From: Pseudoxanthomonas sp. CF125
GTDB lineage: Bacteria > Pseudomonadota > Gammaproteobacteria > Xanthomonadales > Xanthomonadaceae
Assembly (NCBI RefSeq): GCF_900104085.1
Contig: NZ_FNLD01000001.1
Location: 1,284,331 to 1,348,330, forward strand
Direction: 5' to 3'
DNA length: 64,000 bases
Shown: in pieces, positions 7,641 to 16,908 of the stretch
Numbering within the stretch: position 1 is the first letter of the stretch
Layout of the letters: each line of letters begins with the position of its first letter
Position numbers and translations under genes: made by a program
Notes under the pieces: model-generated
The model's input: the letters and a program-made list of their open reading frames with translations, nothing else
Told to the model about the DNA's origin: nothing
Databases searched by the model: none

Positions 7641-8609
7641 ATGAACGCCATCGCCACCTCCATCGTTCCCCATAGCAAGCGCGATCTCGCCGACGCGCGC
7701 AACGACCGCCTGTTCCGCTGGGTATTGACCGGTACCGTGGCCTTCGTGCTGGTGGCGCTGGCCACCGCCGCCCTGTCCATGCTGTGGGGCGGCCGCGAAG
7801 TGCTGCAGATGCAGGGGCTCAGCTTCTTCTATTCCTCGGAATGGAATCCGGTCGAGAACAAGTACGGTGCGCTGGCGCCCATCTACGGCACCATCGTCAC
7901 CGCCGTGATCGCTATGCTGATCGCGGTACCGGTGAGTTTCGGCATCGCCTTCTTCCTCACCGAGGTCGCCCCGCGCTGGCTGCGCGGTCCGGTGGGCACG
8001 GCGATCGAGTTGCTAGCCGGCATTCCCTCCATCATCTACGGCATGTGGGGCCTGTTCGTGCTGGTGCCGGTGATGACCGAATACGGCACTCCCTGGCTCA
8101 ACGACCACATCGGCACCATCCCCTACATCGGCGTGTTCTTCCGTGGGCCGCCCTTGGGCATCGGCGTGCTGACCGCGGGTTTCGTGCTGGCGATCATGGT
8201 CGTTCCATTCATCAGTTCGGTGATGCGCGAAGTGTTCCTGACCGTGCCGCAGCGGTTGAAGGAATCGGCCTATGCGCTGGGTTCGACGAAATGGGAAGTC
8301 AGCTGGGACATCGTGCTGCCCTATACGCGTTCGGCGGTGATCGGCGGCATCTTCCTGGGCCTGGGCCGCGCGCTCGGCGAAACCATGGCGGTGGCCTTCG
8401 TCATCGGCAACACCGTCAGCCTATCCGCTTCGCTGCTCGAGCCGGGCACCACCATCGCCGCATTGATCGCCAACGACTTCGGCGAGGCCACCGAAACCTA
8501 TCGGTCCGCGCTGCTGCTGCTGGGCTTCGTGCTGTTCATCGTCACTTTCATCGTACTGGCGATCGCTCGCTACATGCTGATGCAACTCTCGCGCAAGGAG
8601 GGCAACTGA
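7641..8609 (+). CDS. pstC: Phosphate ABC transporter permease PstC
   Basis: 322-residue inner-membrane permease subunit with about six transmembrane segments (first near residues 31-48). The ABC-coupling EAA loop is at about 208-227 (ESAYALGSTKWEVSWDIVLP), followed by GLGRALGETMAV. It pairs with PstA to form the phosphate channel. The ATG at 7641 has AGGAA 3-7 nt upstream. The stop overlaps the pstA start by one base (TGATG), indicating translational coupling. Confidence 0.97.
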   Translation: MNAIATSIVPHSKRDLADARNDRLFRWVLTGTVAFVLVALATAALSMLWGGREVLQMQGLSFFYSSEWNPVENKYGALAPIYGTIVTAVIAMLIAVPVSFGIAFFLTEVAPRWLRGPVGTAIELLAGIPSIIYGMWGLFVLVPVMTEYGTPWLNDHIGTIPYIGVFFRGPPLGIGVLTAGFVLAIMVVPFISSVMREVFLTVPQRLKESAYALGSTKWEVSWDIVLPYTRSAVIGGIFLGLGRALGETMAVAFVIGNTVSLSASLLEPGTTIAALIANDFGEATETYRSALLLLGFVLFIVTFIVLAIARYMLMQLSRKEGN

Positions 8610-9478
8610 TGAGCGCCAACAAAGCCGCCGCCGGCCTCTATCGCCGCCGCAGCATCGTCAATGTGATCGCCTTGGTGCTGTCCTGCGCCACCGCGCTGTT
8701 CGGCCTGTTCTTCCTGGCCTGGATCCTGTGGACCCTGGTCGCCAAAGGCATCGCCGGCATCAACTGGCAGCTGTTCACCCAGATGACTCCGCCACCGATG
8801 CAGGAAGGCGGCCTGGCCAACGCGTTCTTCGGCAGCGCGGTGATGTGCGGCCTGGCGATAGCGATCGGCACGCCACTGGGCGTGCTGGCCGGCACCTGGC
8901 TGGCCGAATACGGCAATGCGCGCAAGGCCGGCACCGTGGTGCGTTTCGTCAACGACATCCTGTTGTCGGCGCCGTCGATCGTACTGGGCCTGTTCGTGTA
9001 CACCCTCTTCATCATGCAATTCGGCGGCGGTTTCTCCGCGTTGGCCGGCGCGCTGGCCTTGGCCTTCATCGTATTGCCGGTGGTAGTGCGCACCACCGAC
9101 GAAATGCTGCGCCTGGTGCCCTCGCAGATGCGCGAGGCGGCCCTGTCGCTGGGCGTGCCGCAATGGAAGGTGATCGTGCAGGTGCTGTACCGCAGCGCAT
9201 CGGCCGGCATCGTCACCGGCATCCTGCTGGCGCTGGCGCGCATCAGCGGCGAAACCGCCCCGCTGCTGTTCACCGCCTTCGGCAGCCAGTACTGGAACGC
9301 AAACATCACCCAGCCGATGGCGAGCGTACCGGTGGTGATGAACCAGTTCGCCGGCAGTCCGTACGAATCCTGGCAGACATTGGCCTGGGCCGGCGCATTG
9401 GTCCTGACCGTATTCGTACTCCTCATCAGCCTGAGTGCGCGCGGCATCCTGCTGCGCAACAAGATCTCCAATGACTAA
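8609..9478 (+). CDS. pstA: Phosphate ABC transporter permease PstA
   Basis: 289-residue permease partner of PstC. Multiple hydrophobic segments are visible, with an EAA loop ([20 protein letters not shown]) followed by [14 protein letters not shown], the family hallmark. The start is the ATG overlapping the pstC stop; the same reading frame runs upstream through pstC but codes nothing there. The last codons overlap the first candidate start of pstB by 8 nt. Confidence 0.97.
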   Translation: MSANKAAAGLYRRRSIVNVIALVLSCATALFGLFFLAWILWTLVAKGIAGINWQLFTQMTPPPMQEGGLANAFFGSAVMCGLAIAIGTPLGVLAGTWLAEYGNARKAGTVVRFVNDILLSAPSIVLGLFVYTLFIMQFGGGFSALAGALALAFIVLPVVVRTTDEMLRLVPSQMREAALSLGVPQWKVIVQVLYRSASAGIVTGILLALARISGETAPLLFTAFGSQYWNANITQPMASVPVVMNQFAGSPYESWQTLAWAGALVLTVFVLLISLSARGILLRNKISND

Positions 9479-10328
9479 TCTCTTTTCGGACCCGGCCATG
9501 AACGACGTTCAACGCAACGATTCCACCCAGCGGATCACCACGGTGACCACCGAGCGCGGCGCGATCCCGCCGTCTCCGGTGAAGCTGGAAGCCAAGGGGC
9601 TGGATTTCTACTACGACAAGTTCCATGCGCTGAAAAGCATCAACCTGGAGATCCCCGAGAAGCGCGTGACTGCGCTGATCGGCCCCTCCGGTTGCGGCAA
9701 GTCGACGCTGCTGCGCATCTTCAACCGCATCTACGCCCTGTACCCGAAGATGGAGGCCAAGGGCGAAGTGATCCTGGACGGCGAAAACATCCTGTCGCCG
9801 AAGTATCCGATGAACCGGCTGCGCAGCAAGGTCGGCATGGTGTTCCAGAAGCCGGTGCCGTTTCCGATGACCATTTACGAGAACATCGCCTACGCCATCC
9901 GCCACCACGAGAACATCTCCAAGGCCGACATGAACGACCGCGTGGAACACGCGCTCAACCAGGGCGCGCTGTGGGGCGAGGTGAAGGACAAGCTGGGCCA
10001 GAGCGCGCTGGGCCTTTCCGGCGGCCAGCAACAACGCCTGTGCATCGCGCGTGCGGTGGCGCTGAAACCGGACGTGCTGCTGCTGGACGAACCGACCTCG
10101 GCGCTGGACCCCATCTCCACCAGCCGCATCGAACAACTGGTCGAGGAGCTGAAGAAGGACTACACCATCGCCATCGTCACCCACAACATGCAACAGGCCG
10201 CGCGCGTTTCCGACTACACCGCCTTCATGTACCTGGGCGACCTGATCGAGCACGATGTGACCTCGAACATCTTCTCCAGTCCCAAGAAGCAGCAGACGGA
10301 AGACTACATAACCGGGCGTTTCGGCTGA
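9471..10328 (+). CDS. pstB: Phosphate ABC transporter ATP-binding protein PstB
   Basis: Cytoplasmic ATPase that powers PstCA. Walker A is GPSGCGKST (71-79 from this start). Also present are the Q-loop [13 protein letters not shown], the signature LSGGQQQR, Walker [13 protein letters not shown], and the switch histidine in THNMQQAA. The ATG at 9471 overlaps the pstA stop by 8 nt and would give 285 residues. A second ATG at 9498 (276 residues) is an alternative, as neither has a strong SD. The protein is complete and typical. Confidence 0.96.
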   Translation: MTNLFSDPAMNDVQRNDSTQRITTVTTERGAIPPSPVKLEAKGLDFYYDKFHALKSINLEIPEKRVTALIGPSGCGKSTLLRIFNRIYALYPKMEAKGEVILDGENILSPKYPMNRLRSKVGMVFQKPVPFPMTIYENIAYAIRHHENISKADMNDRVEHALNQGALWGEVKDKLGQSALGLSGGQQQRLCIARAVALKPDVLLLDEPTSALDPISTSRIEQLVEELKKDYTIAIVTHNMQQAARVSDYTAFMYLGDLIEHDVTSNIFSSPKKQQTEDYITGRFG

Positions 10329-10365
10329 TCGCCGTCACGACATACAGGAATCAGGAGCGAACGCC

Positions 10366-11076
10366 ATGAGCACCCAACCGCACGAACACATCGTCAAAAG
10401 CTACGACGAAGAGCAGCGCCGCCTGGTCGGCGAGATCCTGCACATGGGCGGGATGGCCGTCGCCCAGCTGGAAGCCGCGCTGGACGTGGTGGAACGCCGC
10501 GACGACCGCGCCGCGCAGCGCATCATCGCCAACGATGTCGAGATCGACAAACTCGAATCCAAGATCAGCCACGACGTGATGCAGCTGGCGCTGCGCGGGC
10601 CGATGGCGCGCGACCTGCGCGAGATCCTGGCCGGCCTGCGCATTCCTTCCGATATCGAACGCATCGGCGACTACGCGGCCAACGTGGCCAAACGCTCCAT
10701 CGCGCTGAACGTGTCGCCACCGGTTCCCCACACCACCAACCTGCGCGCGCTGGGACGGCTGGCCGCGCGCCAGGTCAGCGATGTGCTGGAGGCCTACCGC
10801 GAAGGCGACGCCGACCGCGCCCTGATGGTGCGTGCGCGCGATGCCGAACTGGACGCGCAGTACACCGCCCTGTTCCGCGAGCTGCTGACGTACATGATGG
10901 AGGACGCGCGCAACATCACCCCTTGCACGCACCTGCTGTTCATGGCCAAGAACCTGGAACGCATCGGCGACCACGCCACCAACATCGCCGAGAACATCTG
11001 GTTCCTGATCCACGGCGACCAGCCGCTGCCCCCGCGCGACAAGCGCGACGACACCAGCACCACCGGCGCAGTCTGA
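10366..11076 (+). CDS. phoU: Phosphate-transport regulator PhoU
   Basis: 236-residue all-helical protein made of two PhoU three-helix repeats. Each repeat carries the metal-binding motif (ERIGDYAANVAKR at 98-110 and ERIGDHATNIAEN at 198-210). In known systems it links PstSCAB to the PhoR/PhoB two-component system and keeps it off when phosphate is plentiful. The ATG has AGGAG 8 nt upstream. It ends the pst operon; phoB/phoR are not in this window. Confidence 0.97.
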   Translation: MSTQPHEHIVKSYDEEQRRLVGEILHMGGMAVAQLEAALDVVERRDDRAAQRIIANDVEIDKLESKISHDVMQLALRGPMARDLREILAGLRIPSDIERIGDYAANVAKRSIALNVSPPVPHTTNLRALGRLAARQVSDVLEAYREGDADRALMVRARDAELDAQYTALFRELLTYMMEDARNITPCTHLLFMAKNLERIGDHATNIAENIWFLIHGDQPLPPRDKRDDTSTTGAV

Positions 11077-11202
11077 CCGCGCCGGCAGCATGAATCGCCG
11101 ATAACCAGCACGGGCGGCCGCGAATCCTTCCCCGCCCTACCCCTCTCTTTTGTCACTGTCAGGCATGACGCAACGGCGGCATGCTGTGGTCACGGAGAGG
11201 GA

Positions 11203-11745
11203 ATGAACAGCGTAATCGCGAGCACCCACTATTCGGCCGACGATCTGGCCGCCGCCCGTGCCGGCGATCTTGCCGCACTGCAGCGAGTGCTTGCCCAGTC
11301 GCGGCAGAACCTGCGCCGTTACGCCGAATACCACTGCAATATCAACGACACCGAGGATGCGGTGCAGGAAAGCATGATCCTGGTTTCGCGCCGGATCGGC
11401 GACCTGCGCGTGCTGGAATCCTTCGCTTCCTGGCTGTTCCGCATCGTCAAACGCGAGTGCAATCGCCTGAAACGCGGGTTACGCATGCTGACGGGCGATG
11501 CAATCACCGAGGATATCCAGCCAACCTGCAGTTTCGAACCGGTGGAACTGCGCCACGACGTGGCCGCGGCGCTGGAATCGCTGCCCCCTCACTACCGCGA
11601 GATCATCCTGCTGCGCGACCTGGAAGGCTATTCCATCGAGGAACTGGCACAGCGCCTGGGGCTGAACCGCGAAGCGGCCAAATCGCGCCTGCACCGGGCG
11701 CGCGTACTGACCCGGGAGTACCTGACCCCCGCAGGCCCGGCATGA
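11203..11745 (+). CDS. ECF-type RNA polymerase sigma factor
   Basis: 180 residues with sigma region 2 (about 35-92, INDTEDAVQESMILVSRRI, then FASWLFRIVKRECNRLKR) and region 4 (about 119-170, LESLPPHYREIILLRDLEGY, SIEELAQRLGLNREAAKSRL). Regions 1.1 and 3 are absent, as in ECF sigma factors. GAGAGGG sits just before the ATG. No anti-sigma gene is adjacent. It lies 141 bp upstream of an HvfABC-like operon on the same strand; ECF factors often head related DUF692 operons, so it may control that operon. Regulation of a distant regulon is equally possible. Confidence 0.92.
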   Translation: MNSVIASTHYSADDLAAARAGDLAALQRVLAQSRQNLRRYAEYHCNINDTEDAVQESMILVSRRIGDLRVLESFASWLFRIVKRECNRLKRGLRMLTGDAITEDIQPTCSFEPVELRHDVAAALESLPPHYREIILLRDLEGYSIEELAQRLGLNREAAKSRLHRARVLTREYLTPAGPA

Positions 11746-11886
11746 ATGCCGAATCCGTCCTTGTAGCGGCCCCGCACGACCGATTGCGCAAAGCCCGCGT
11801 TGCCGCAGTGCACACAGACCGCTAATCCATCACCGCTACACTTCCACCACAACCCGCGGCCAACCCGCATCCCCAGGAGCAATGCC

Positions 11887-12321
11887 ATGAGCAAGTCCAA
11901 CCAGAAACCCGTTTCCCTCGCCCTCTCCGCCGCCCTCGTCGGTGGACTGGCCCTGTCCGCTTCTGCGTTCGCCATGCAGCCGCTGGCCCAGGGTTACCTG
12001 CTGTCGGCCACCGCAGACGCCGGTGAAAAAGCCGCCGAGGGCAAGTGCGGCGAAGGCAAGTGCGGCATGGAGAAAGTCGACACCGACAAGGACGGCAAGG
12101 TTTCGCGCGCCGAGTTCACCGCGGCCCACGCCGACAAGGCCGACAAGTTCGACGGCATCGACACCAACAAGGACGGCTTCATCGACGCAGCCGAACACAA
12201 GGCCCATGCCGAAGGCAAATGCGGCGAAGGCAAGTGCGGCGCGGACAAGAAGAAGACCGATGCCAAAGCCGACCATGCCGAAGGCAAGTGCGGCGAAGGC
12301 AAGTGCGGCGGCAGCATCTGA
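11887..12321 (+). CDS. HvfA-type RiPP precursor with EGKCG motifs and two EF-hands
   Basis: 144 residues. A signal peptide (cut near AFA, residue 29) is followed by the MQPLAQGYLL segment seen in HvfA-like precursors. Six EGKCG motifs stand in three tandem pairs at 51-60, 109-118 and 132-141; they hold all six cysteines of the protein. Between pairs one and two lie two canonical 12-residue EF-hand loops, DTDKDGKVSRAE (65-76) and DTNKDGFIDAAE (92-103). In the HvfABC family, a DUF692 (MNIO) enzyme with its DUF2063 partner modifies EGKCG cysteines into copper-binding groups; both genes follow. The EF-hand insertion is the unusual part. The start has AGGAG 7 nt upstream. Confidence 0.85.
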   Translation: MSKSNQKPVSLALSAALVGGLALSASAFAMQPLAQGYLLSATADAGEKAAEGKCGEGKCGMEKVDTDKDGKVSRAEFTAAHADKADKFDGIDTNKDGFIDAAEHKAHAEGKCGEGKCGADKKKTDAKADHAEGKCGEGKCGGSI

Positions 12322-12339
12322 TTCCGTCGTACTGATTGG

Positions 12340-13194
12340 ATGAAACCGACTCTGCCAGATGCCAGTGCCGGAATAGGCCTGCGGCGCGCCCTGCTGGGCG
12401 CGTTGCAGGAAGCGCCCGCGGGCGCGTTCGATTTCCTCGAATGCGCCCCGGACAACTGGATCGGGATCGGCGGCAAGTACGGTGCGGCGCTGGAGCAACT
12501 GTCCGCACGCCACCCCATTACCTGCCATGGGCTTTCCCTCTCGCTCGGCGGCGTAACGCCGCTGGATGAGACCTTCCTGGCGCGCGTGCGCCGCTTCCTG
12601 GACCGCCACCAGGTCGCCCTTTACAGCGAACACCTGAGCTACTGCACCGACGACGGCCATCTCTACGATCTGATGCCGATCCCCTTCACCGAAGAAGCCG
12701 TGCGACACGTCGCCGCCCGCATCCGCCGTGTGCAGGAGATCCTGGGCCGGCGCATCGCAGTGGAGAACGTCTCCTACTACGCCGCCCCCTACCAGGCCAT
12801 GGACGAAGTGGATTTCGTCAATGCAGTGCTGGCTGAAGCCGATTGCGACCTGTTGCTGGACGTCAACAACATCTACGTCAACGCCATCAACCATGGCTAC
12901 GACGCCCACGATTTCCTGGCGCGCATGCCGACGGCACGCATCGCCTCGTACCATATCGCTGGCCATTACGACGAAGCGGACGATCTGAAGGTCGACACCC
13001 ATGGCGCCGCAGTGAAAGAAGAGGTCTGGTCGCTGCTGCAAAGCGCCTACCGGCTGCATGGCGTGCATCCGACCTTGCTGGAGCGCGACTTCAACTTCCC
13101 CGCCATGCCGGTATTGCTGGCCGAAGTGGAGCGCATCCGCGAACTGCAGCGCGCCGCTGGCAGGGCAGAAATTCCGGTTGCCGCCCGTGGCTGA
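12340..13194 (+). CDS. DUF692 multinuclear iron oxidative enzyme (MNIO), HvfB-like
   Basis: 284-residue TIM-barrel-type metalloenzyme. The probable iron ligands and active-site residues of the family are visible: H63 ([10 protein letters not shown]), H98 (YSEHLSYC), E142 (VENVSYY), D174 ([18 protein letters not shown]), H205 (YHIAGH), D219/H221 (DTHG) and E248 (LLERD). MNIOs rewrite cysteine residues in RiPP precursors; the likely substrate is the EGKCG protein encoded 18 nt upstream. The 3' end overlaps the hvfC-like gene by 8 nt. Confidence 0.92.
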   Translation: MKPTLPDASAGIGLRRALLGALQEAPAGAFDFLECAPDNWIGIGGKYGAALEQLSARHPITCHGLSLSLGGVTPLDETFLARVRRFLDRHQVALYSEHLSYCTDDGHLYDLMPIPFTEEAVRHVAARIRRVQEILGRRIAVENVSYYAAPYQAMDEVDFVNAVLAEADCDLLLDVNNIYVNAINHGYDAHDFLARMPTARIASYHIAGHYDEADDLKVDTHGAAVKEEVWSLLQSAYRLHGVHPTLLERDFNFPAMPVLLAEVERIRELQRAAGRAEIPVAARG

Positions 13195-13936
13195 AACGCT
13201 GCACCGGCAACAGTTCGAACTGGCCGCGCATCTGCGCGACCCCGACGCCCATGCGCCGCCTCCCGGGCTGGAGAATCGCCGCCTGGCGATCTACCGCGAT
13301 CTTTTCTTCAACAACATCGAAGGGCTGCTGTCCGGCAATTTTCCCGTCATCCGCAAGACCCTGGGCGAGCAGCGTTGGCGCACGCTCGCGCGCCGGTTCT
13401 ATGCGCAGCACCGCAGCCACACGCCGCTGTTCGCCGAGATAGGCCGGGAGTTCATCCGTTTCCTGCAGGAACGCGCGGAAAGCGGAACCGACGATCCGGC
13501 GTGGTTGGCCGAAATGGCGCACTACGAATGGGTGGAGCTTGGCTTGCAGATAGCCGACGACGAAATCCCCGCCCACGATGCGGCCGGCGATCTGCTGGCC
13601 GGCGTACCTGTGCTCTCGCCCACTGCGTGGGCCCTGGCCTACGCCTGGCCGGTGCAGCGCATCGGTCCGGACTACCAACCCGAGACGCCGCCGGAAACGC
13701 CCACGCTGCTGCTGGTAAGGCGCGATGCGCAGTACGAGATCCGTTTCGCGGAAATCTCGCCTTTGGTTTACCGTCTGATCGAGATTCTGCGCGTAGGCGA
13801 AAGCAGCGGCCGCCAGGCGCTGGAGCAACTGGCCGCAGAAGCCGGCGTCGCCGACTTGCCCGCCTTCATCGAGCAAGGCCGCGCCATGCTCGTGCGCATG
13901 CGCGAGGAAGGCACGATCCCGGGCAGCAAACCGTAG
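13187..13936 (+). CDS. DUF2063 partner protein, HvfC-like
   Basis: 249 residues from the GTG that overlaps the end of the DUF692 gene. It begins with the family feature [14 protein letters not shown]...[16 protein letters not shown] and contains [13 protein letters not shown] plus [12 protein letters not shown], typical of the N-terminal DUF2063 domain. Such proteins bind the precursor leader and present it to the DUF692 enzyme. The TAG stop lies inside the left arm of the palindromic repeat at 13931-14025, so that repeat sets the C-terminus. No membrane segment is seen. Confidence 0.88.
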   Translation: MAETLHRQQFELAAHLRDPDAHAPPPGLENRRLAIYRDLFFNNIEGLLSGNFPVIRKTLGEQRWRTLARRFYAQHRSHTPLFAEIGREFIRFLQERAESGTDDPAWLAEMAHYEWVELGLQIADDEIPAHDAAGDLLAGVPVLSPTAWALAYAWPVQRIGPDYQPETPPETPTLLLVRRDAQYEIRFAEISPLVYRLIEILRVGESSGRQALEQLAAEAGVADLPAFIEQGRAMLVRMREEGTIPGSKP

Positions 13937-14025
13937 GAGCTGCGTAAGCTGCGACCGGGAGAACGGCTCGTCCAAGGCTTCCGCATACGGCTAATTGCTG
14001 GTCGCAGCTTACGCAGCTCCTACGG
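13931..14025. repeat. Long inverted repeat (family D) overlapping the hvfC-like stop codon
   Basis: Perfect 26-bp arms: 13931-13956 starting CCGTAGGAGCTGCGTAAGC, and its complement at 14000-14025. The first five bases include the TAG stop of the upstream gene. There is no T-run; it could act as an mRNA 3'-end stabiliser. Confidence 0.9.
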
Positions 14026-14067
14026 ACAACCGGGAGACCGCTTGCGGGCTCTGTTAGGCTTGTTGCG

Positions 14068-14694
14068 ATGACCAGCCCAGACGAACCCTTGCCGACCACC
14101 CCCATGTCCCGCCGTTTCCGCGGCTTCCTGCCCGTGGTCGTGGACGTGGAAACCGGCGGCTTCGACTGGAATCGCCATGCGCTGCTGGAAATCGCAGTGG
14201 TGCCTATCGACCTGGACGAAAGCGGCGCGTTCGTCATGGGCGAAACCGCCAGCGCGCATCTGATTCCCGCGCCCGGTACCGACATCGATCCGAAATCGCT
14301 GGAGATCACCGGCATCGTGCTGGACCATCCTTTCCGCCTGGCAAAGCCCGAGAAGGAAGCGCTGGAGCATGTGTTCGCGCCGGTACGCGCAGCGATGAAA
14401 AAACACGGTTGCCAGCGCGCGATCCTGGTCGGGCACAACGCGCACTTCGACCTGAATTTCCTCAACGCCGCCGTCGCCCGCTCGGGACACAAGCGCAATC
14501 CGTTCCACCCTTTCAGCGTTTTCGACACGGTGACCATGGCCGGCCTGGCCTACGGCCAGACCGTGCTGGCGCGCGCAGTGCAGGCCGCCGGCATGGAATG
14601 GAACGCCGACGACGCCCATTCGGCCGTCTACGACACCGAGCAGACGGCGCGTTTGTTCTGCAAGATCGCCAACGCGTGGCCGAAGCCCGCCTGA
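14068..14694 (+). CDS. rnt: Ribonuclease T
   Basis: 208-residue DEDDh 3'-exoribonuclease that trims tRNA and other stable RNA 3' ends. The active-site residues are visible: D26 and E28 in [19 protein letters not shown]128 in [13 protein letters not shown]184 and D189 in [10 protein letters not shown]. The ATG at 14068 gives a length close to E. coli RNase T (215). It converges with the exporter gene, whose stop is 4 nt away. Confidence 0.96.
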   Translation: MTSPDEPLPTTPMSRRFRGFLPVVVDVETGGFDWNRHALLEIAVVPIDLDESGAFVMGETASAHLIPAPGTDIDPKSLEITGIVLDHPFRLAKPEKEALEHVFAPVRAAMKKHGCQRAILVGHNAHFDLNFLNAAVARSGHKRNPFHPFSVFDTVTMAGLAYGQTVLARAVQAAGMEWNADDAHSAVYDTEQTARLFCKIANAWPKPA

Positions 14695-14698
14695 GACG

Positions 14699-15580
14699 TC
14701 AGTCGGGTACCGGCGCCGCCGACGGCGCGCGTGCGCCCAGCGTGGCGCCTGCCGAGGCGATCACTACCGCGATGATCGCCAGCCATTGCAGCAAGCCCAG
14801 TTGCTCATGCAGAAAGGCGAATCCACACAAGGCGCCGATGGCCGGCTCCAGGCTCATCAGCATGCCGAAGGTGCGCACCGGCAAACGGGTCAGGGCCACC
14901 ATCTCCAGGCTGTAGGGCAAGGCCATCGACAGCACGGCCACACCGATGCCGAGCGGCAGCAAAGCAGGCGCCAGCAACGCCATGCCCGACTCCATCACGC
15001 CCCACGGCACCGCCACCAACGCGGCGATCGCCGCGCCCAGCGCGACGGTCTGCGCACCATGCTCCGCACCCGCTTTTTGTCCGAACACGATGTACAGCGC
15101 CCAGCACAGACCGGCGCCAAGCGCATAAGCCACCCCCAACGGATCCAGCGCCTCATGCTGCGAAGACCACGGAATCAGCAACAGCAATCCGGCGACCGCC
15201 AGCACCACCCAGCCGACATCGCGCAGCCGTCGCGAACCCAGCAGCGCCAGCCCTAGCGGACCGGTGAATTCGAGCGCGATAGCGATGCCCAGGGGCACCG
15301 TTTGCAAAGCCAGGTAGAACAGCGAGTTCATCACCCCCAGCGAGATGCCGTAGCCCAACAGCATGCGCCAGGGCAAGCTCCGCCAGGGCATGCGCCAGGG
15401 GCGCAGCACCAGCCACAACAGCAGCGTTCCGAAACCCAGGCGCAAGGAAGTCGCGCCCATCGCGCCCACCACCGGGAACAGGCCCTTGGCCAGGCTGGCT
15501 CCGATCTGGATCGAGAACATCGCGATCAGCAGCAACAGCACGGGCAACATCACCGATGCGGCAGGGCGTGAAGCAGGCAT
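14699..15580 (-). CDS. EamA-family exporter, RhtA-like (threonine/homoserine efflux)
   Basis: 293-residue inner-membrane protein with about ten hydrophobic segments in two EamA (DMT) halves, for example LLLLIAMFSIQIGASLAKGL at the start and SLEPAIGALCGFAFLHEQLG near the end. Length and motifs match E. coli RhtA (295 residues), which exports threonine and homoserine. I chose the ATG at 15580; the frame continues to 15643 without a convincing start. Substrate is inferred from family only. Confidence 0.85.
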   Translation of the reverse strand: MPASRPAASVMLPVLLLLIAMFSIQIGASLAKGLFPVVGAMGATSLRLGFGTLLLWLVLRPWRMPWRSLPWRMLLGYGISLGVMNSLFYLALQTVPLGIAIALEFTGPLGLALLGSRRLRDVGWVVLAVAGLLLLIPWSSQHEALDPLGVAYALGAGLCWALYIVFGQKAGAEHGAQTVALGAAIAALVAVPWGVMESGMALLAPALLPLGIGVAVLSMALPYSLEMVALTRLPVRTFGMLMSLEPAIGALCGFAFLHEQLGLLQWLAIIAVVIASAGATLGARAPSAAPVPD

Positions 15581-15656
15581 ACAGAAGACCTTGGTGGACG
15601 GTGGAGGGTGAGCAAGCGTGGCCGGCCGCGCCAACGCGGTCACGACAGCTCGATTT

Positions 15657-16859
15657 TCAGCGTGGACCTATGCCGTGCTTCGCCAGGATCTCACGCACGC
15701 GATCGAGCGGGATCGCCTCGACGGTCTGGCCGTTGCCGGTGACGGTGGTGGCCATGAACAGCGAGTTGTAGACCGCCTCCTCCACCGCATCGACGCTGGC
15801 CTGGAAAACGGCGCTCATCTCCTCGTTCGCAAGCTCGGTCGTGGTGAGTTGGGGCGCGCCGAACGTACGGCGGACCGAAGCGGCGGTCGAAAAAGCAAGC
15901 GCGTAGTCGCCACTTCCGTTGGATGCGGAGCTACCGGTGCGGCCGAGCCCCATCATCGCGCGCGAAGCCACCCGCGCCAGATTGCGGTCGCCTATCGGCG
16001 CGTTGGTGGCGATGACGATGATCACCGAACCATCGCCGCGATCGTCGGCGGGTCCGGAACCGCGCGGGGACGCAACCGGTGTCGACGAAGCGACGGCATT
16101 CTGGAAGGAATAGCGGCCCAGTTCGCGACCCACCGGCGCGCCAGCGACTTGCAGCACGCCGCCGAAGTTGGTCTGCACAAGCACGCCTACGGTCCAGCCG
16201 CCCAGCGAAGCCGGCAACACCCGAGAGGAGGTGCCTATGCCGCCTTTCCAGCCGAAGGCGACCGTGCCGGTACCGGCTCCGACGCTGCCTTCCTCTACTG
16301 CTCCGCCGCGCGCGCTTTCCAGCGCATCGCGCACTGCCTTTGCGGTGACGGGGCGGGCGCGGATATCGTTCAGTCCGCCATCGTTGGTTTCGCCCACGAC
16401 CGGATTGATGGACCGTACCTGCTGCATTTCCGGCTGCTCCAGCATCCACGCCGCCATGGCATCGGCGGCCTTCCACACGCACAGTGTGCAGGTCAGCAGA
16501 ATGGGAGTTTCCAGCTCGCCCAGTTCGTTGAGCTGGGTGCTGCCGGCGAATTTTCCGAAACCGTTGCCGACATGCAGCGCCGCTGGCACGCGCGAACGAT
16601 AGAGATTTTCTCCATGCGGAAGAATCGCGGTGACGCCGGTGCGTACCGTATCTCCTTCCCGCAGGCTCACCTGCCCTACCCGCACGCCTTCCACATCGGT
16701 GATGGCGTTGAGTTTGCCGGGCGAAAAGATACCGGGAGCGACGCCGAGTTCGCGGGCACGCATGCGTTCCTGCGCTTGCGCCGCTAATGGCTGGATCGAT
16801 AGGATCGCCAACAAGGCGAGCGTCATACTGCGGAACAAGACCAATGCCGCGTTATCCAT
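15657..16859 (-). CDS. P1/S58 family aminopeptidase (DmpA-like), secreted
   Basis: 400 residues with a signal peptide (MTLALLAILSIQPLAAQAQ). The S58 family self-cleaves before a nucleophilic serine; here that is S278 in DRGDGSVIIVIATNAPIGDR. Other family motifs are ITDVEGVRVGQVSL, VVGETNDGGLNDIR and VAFGWKGGIGTSSRV. Relatives are beta-peptidyl or D-/L-aminopeptidases. The start ATG has AGGGG a few bases upstream. It faces the RhtA-like gene on the same strand with a 76-nt gap; no pathway link is evident. Confidence 0.9.
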   Translation of the reverse strand: MDNAALVLFRSMTLALLAILSIQPLAAQAQERMRARELGVAPGIFSPGKLNAITDVEGVRVGQVSLREGDTVRTGVTAILPHGENLYRSRVPAALHVGNGFGKFAGSTQLNELGELETPILLTCTLCVWKAADAMAAWMLEQPEMQQVRSINPVVGETNDGGLNDIRARPVTAKAVRDALESARGGAVEEGSVGAGTGTVAFGWKGGIGTSSRVLPASLGGWTVGVLVQTNFGGVLQVAGAPVGRELGRYSFQNAVASSTPVASPRGSGPADDRGDGSVIIVIATNAPIGDRNLARVASRAMMGLGRTGSSASNGSGDYALAFSTAASVRRTFGAPQLTTTELANEEMSAVFQASVDAVEEAVYNSLFMATTVTGNGQTVEAIPLDRVREILAKHGIGPR

Positions 16860-16908
16860 GCGATCCCCTGGGACGCTCTGATTGTGGGAAGAGCTGTGGC
16901 GTGCGCGC

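Noticed and set aside
11150..11180. Pho box before the ECF sigma gene (TTGTCACTGTCAGG)
   Set aside because: The two TGTCA copies are too close for the 7-4-7 layout.
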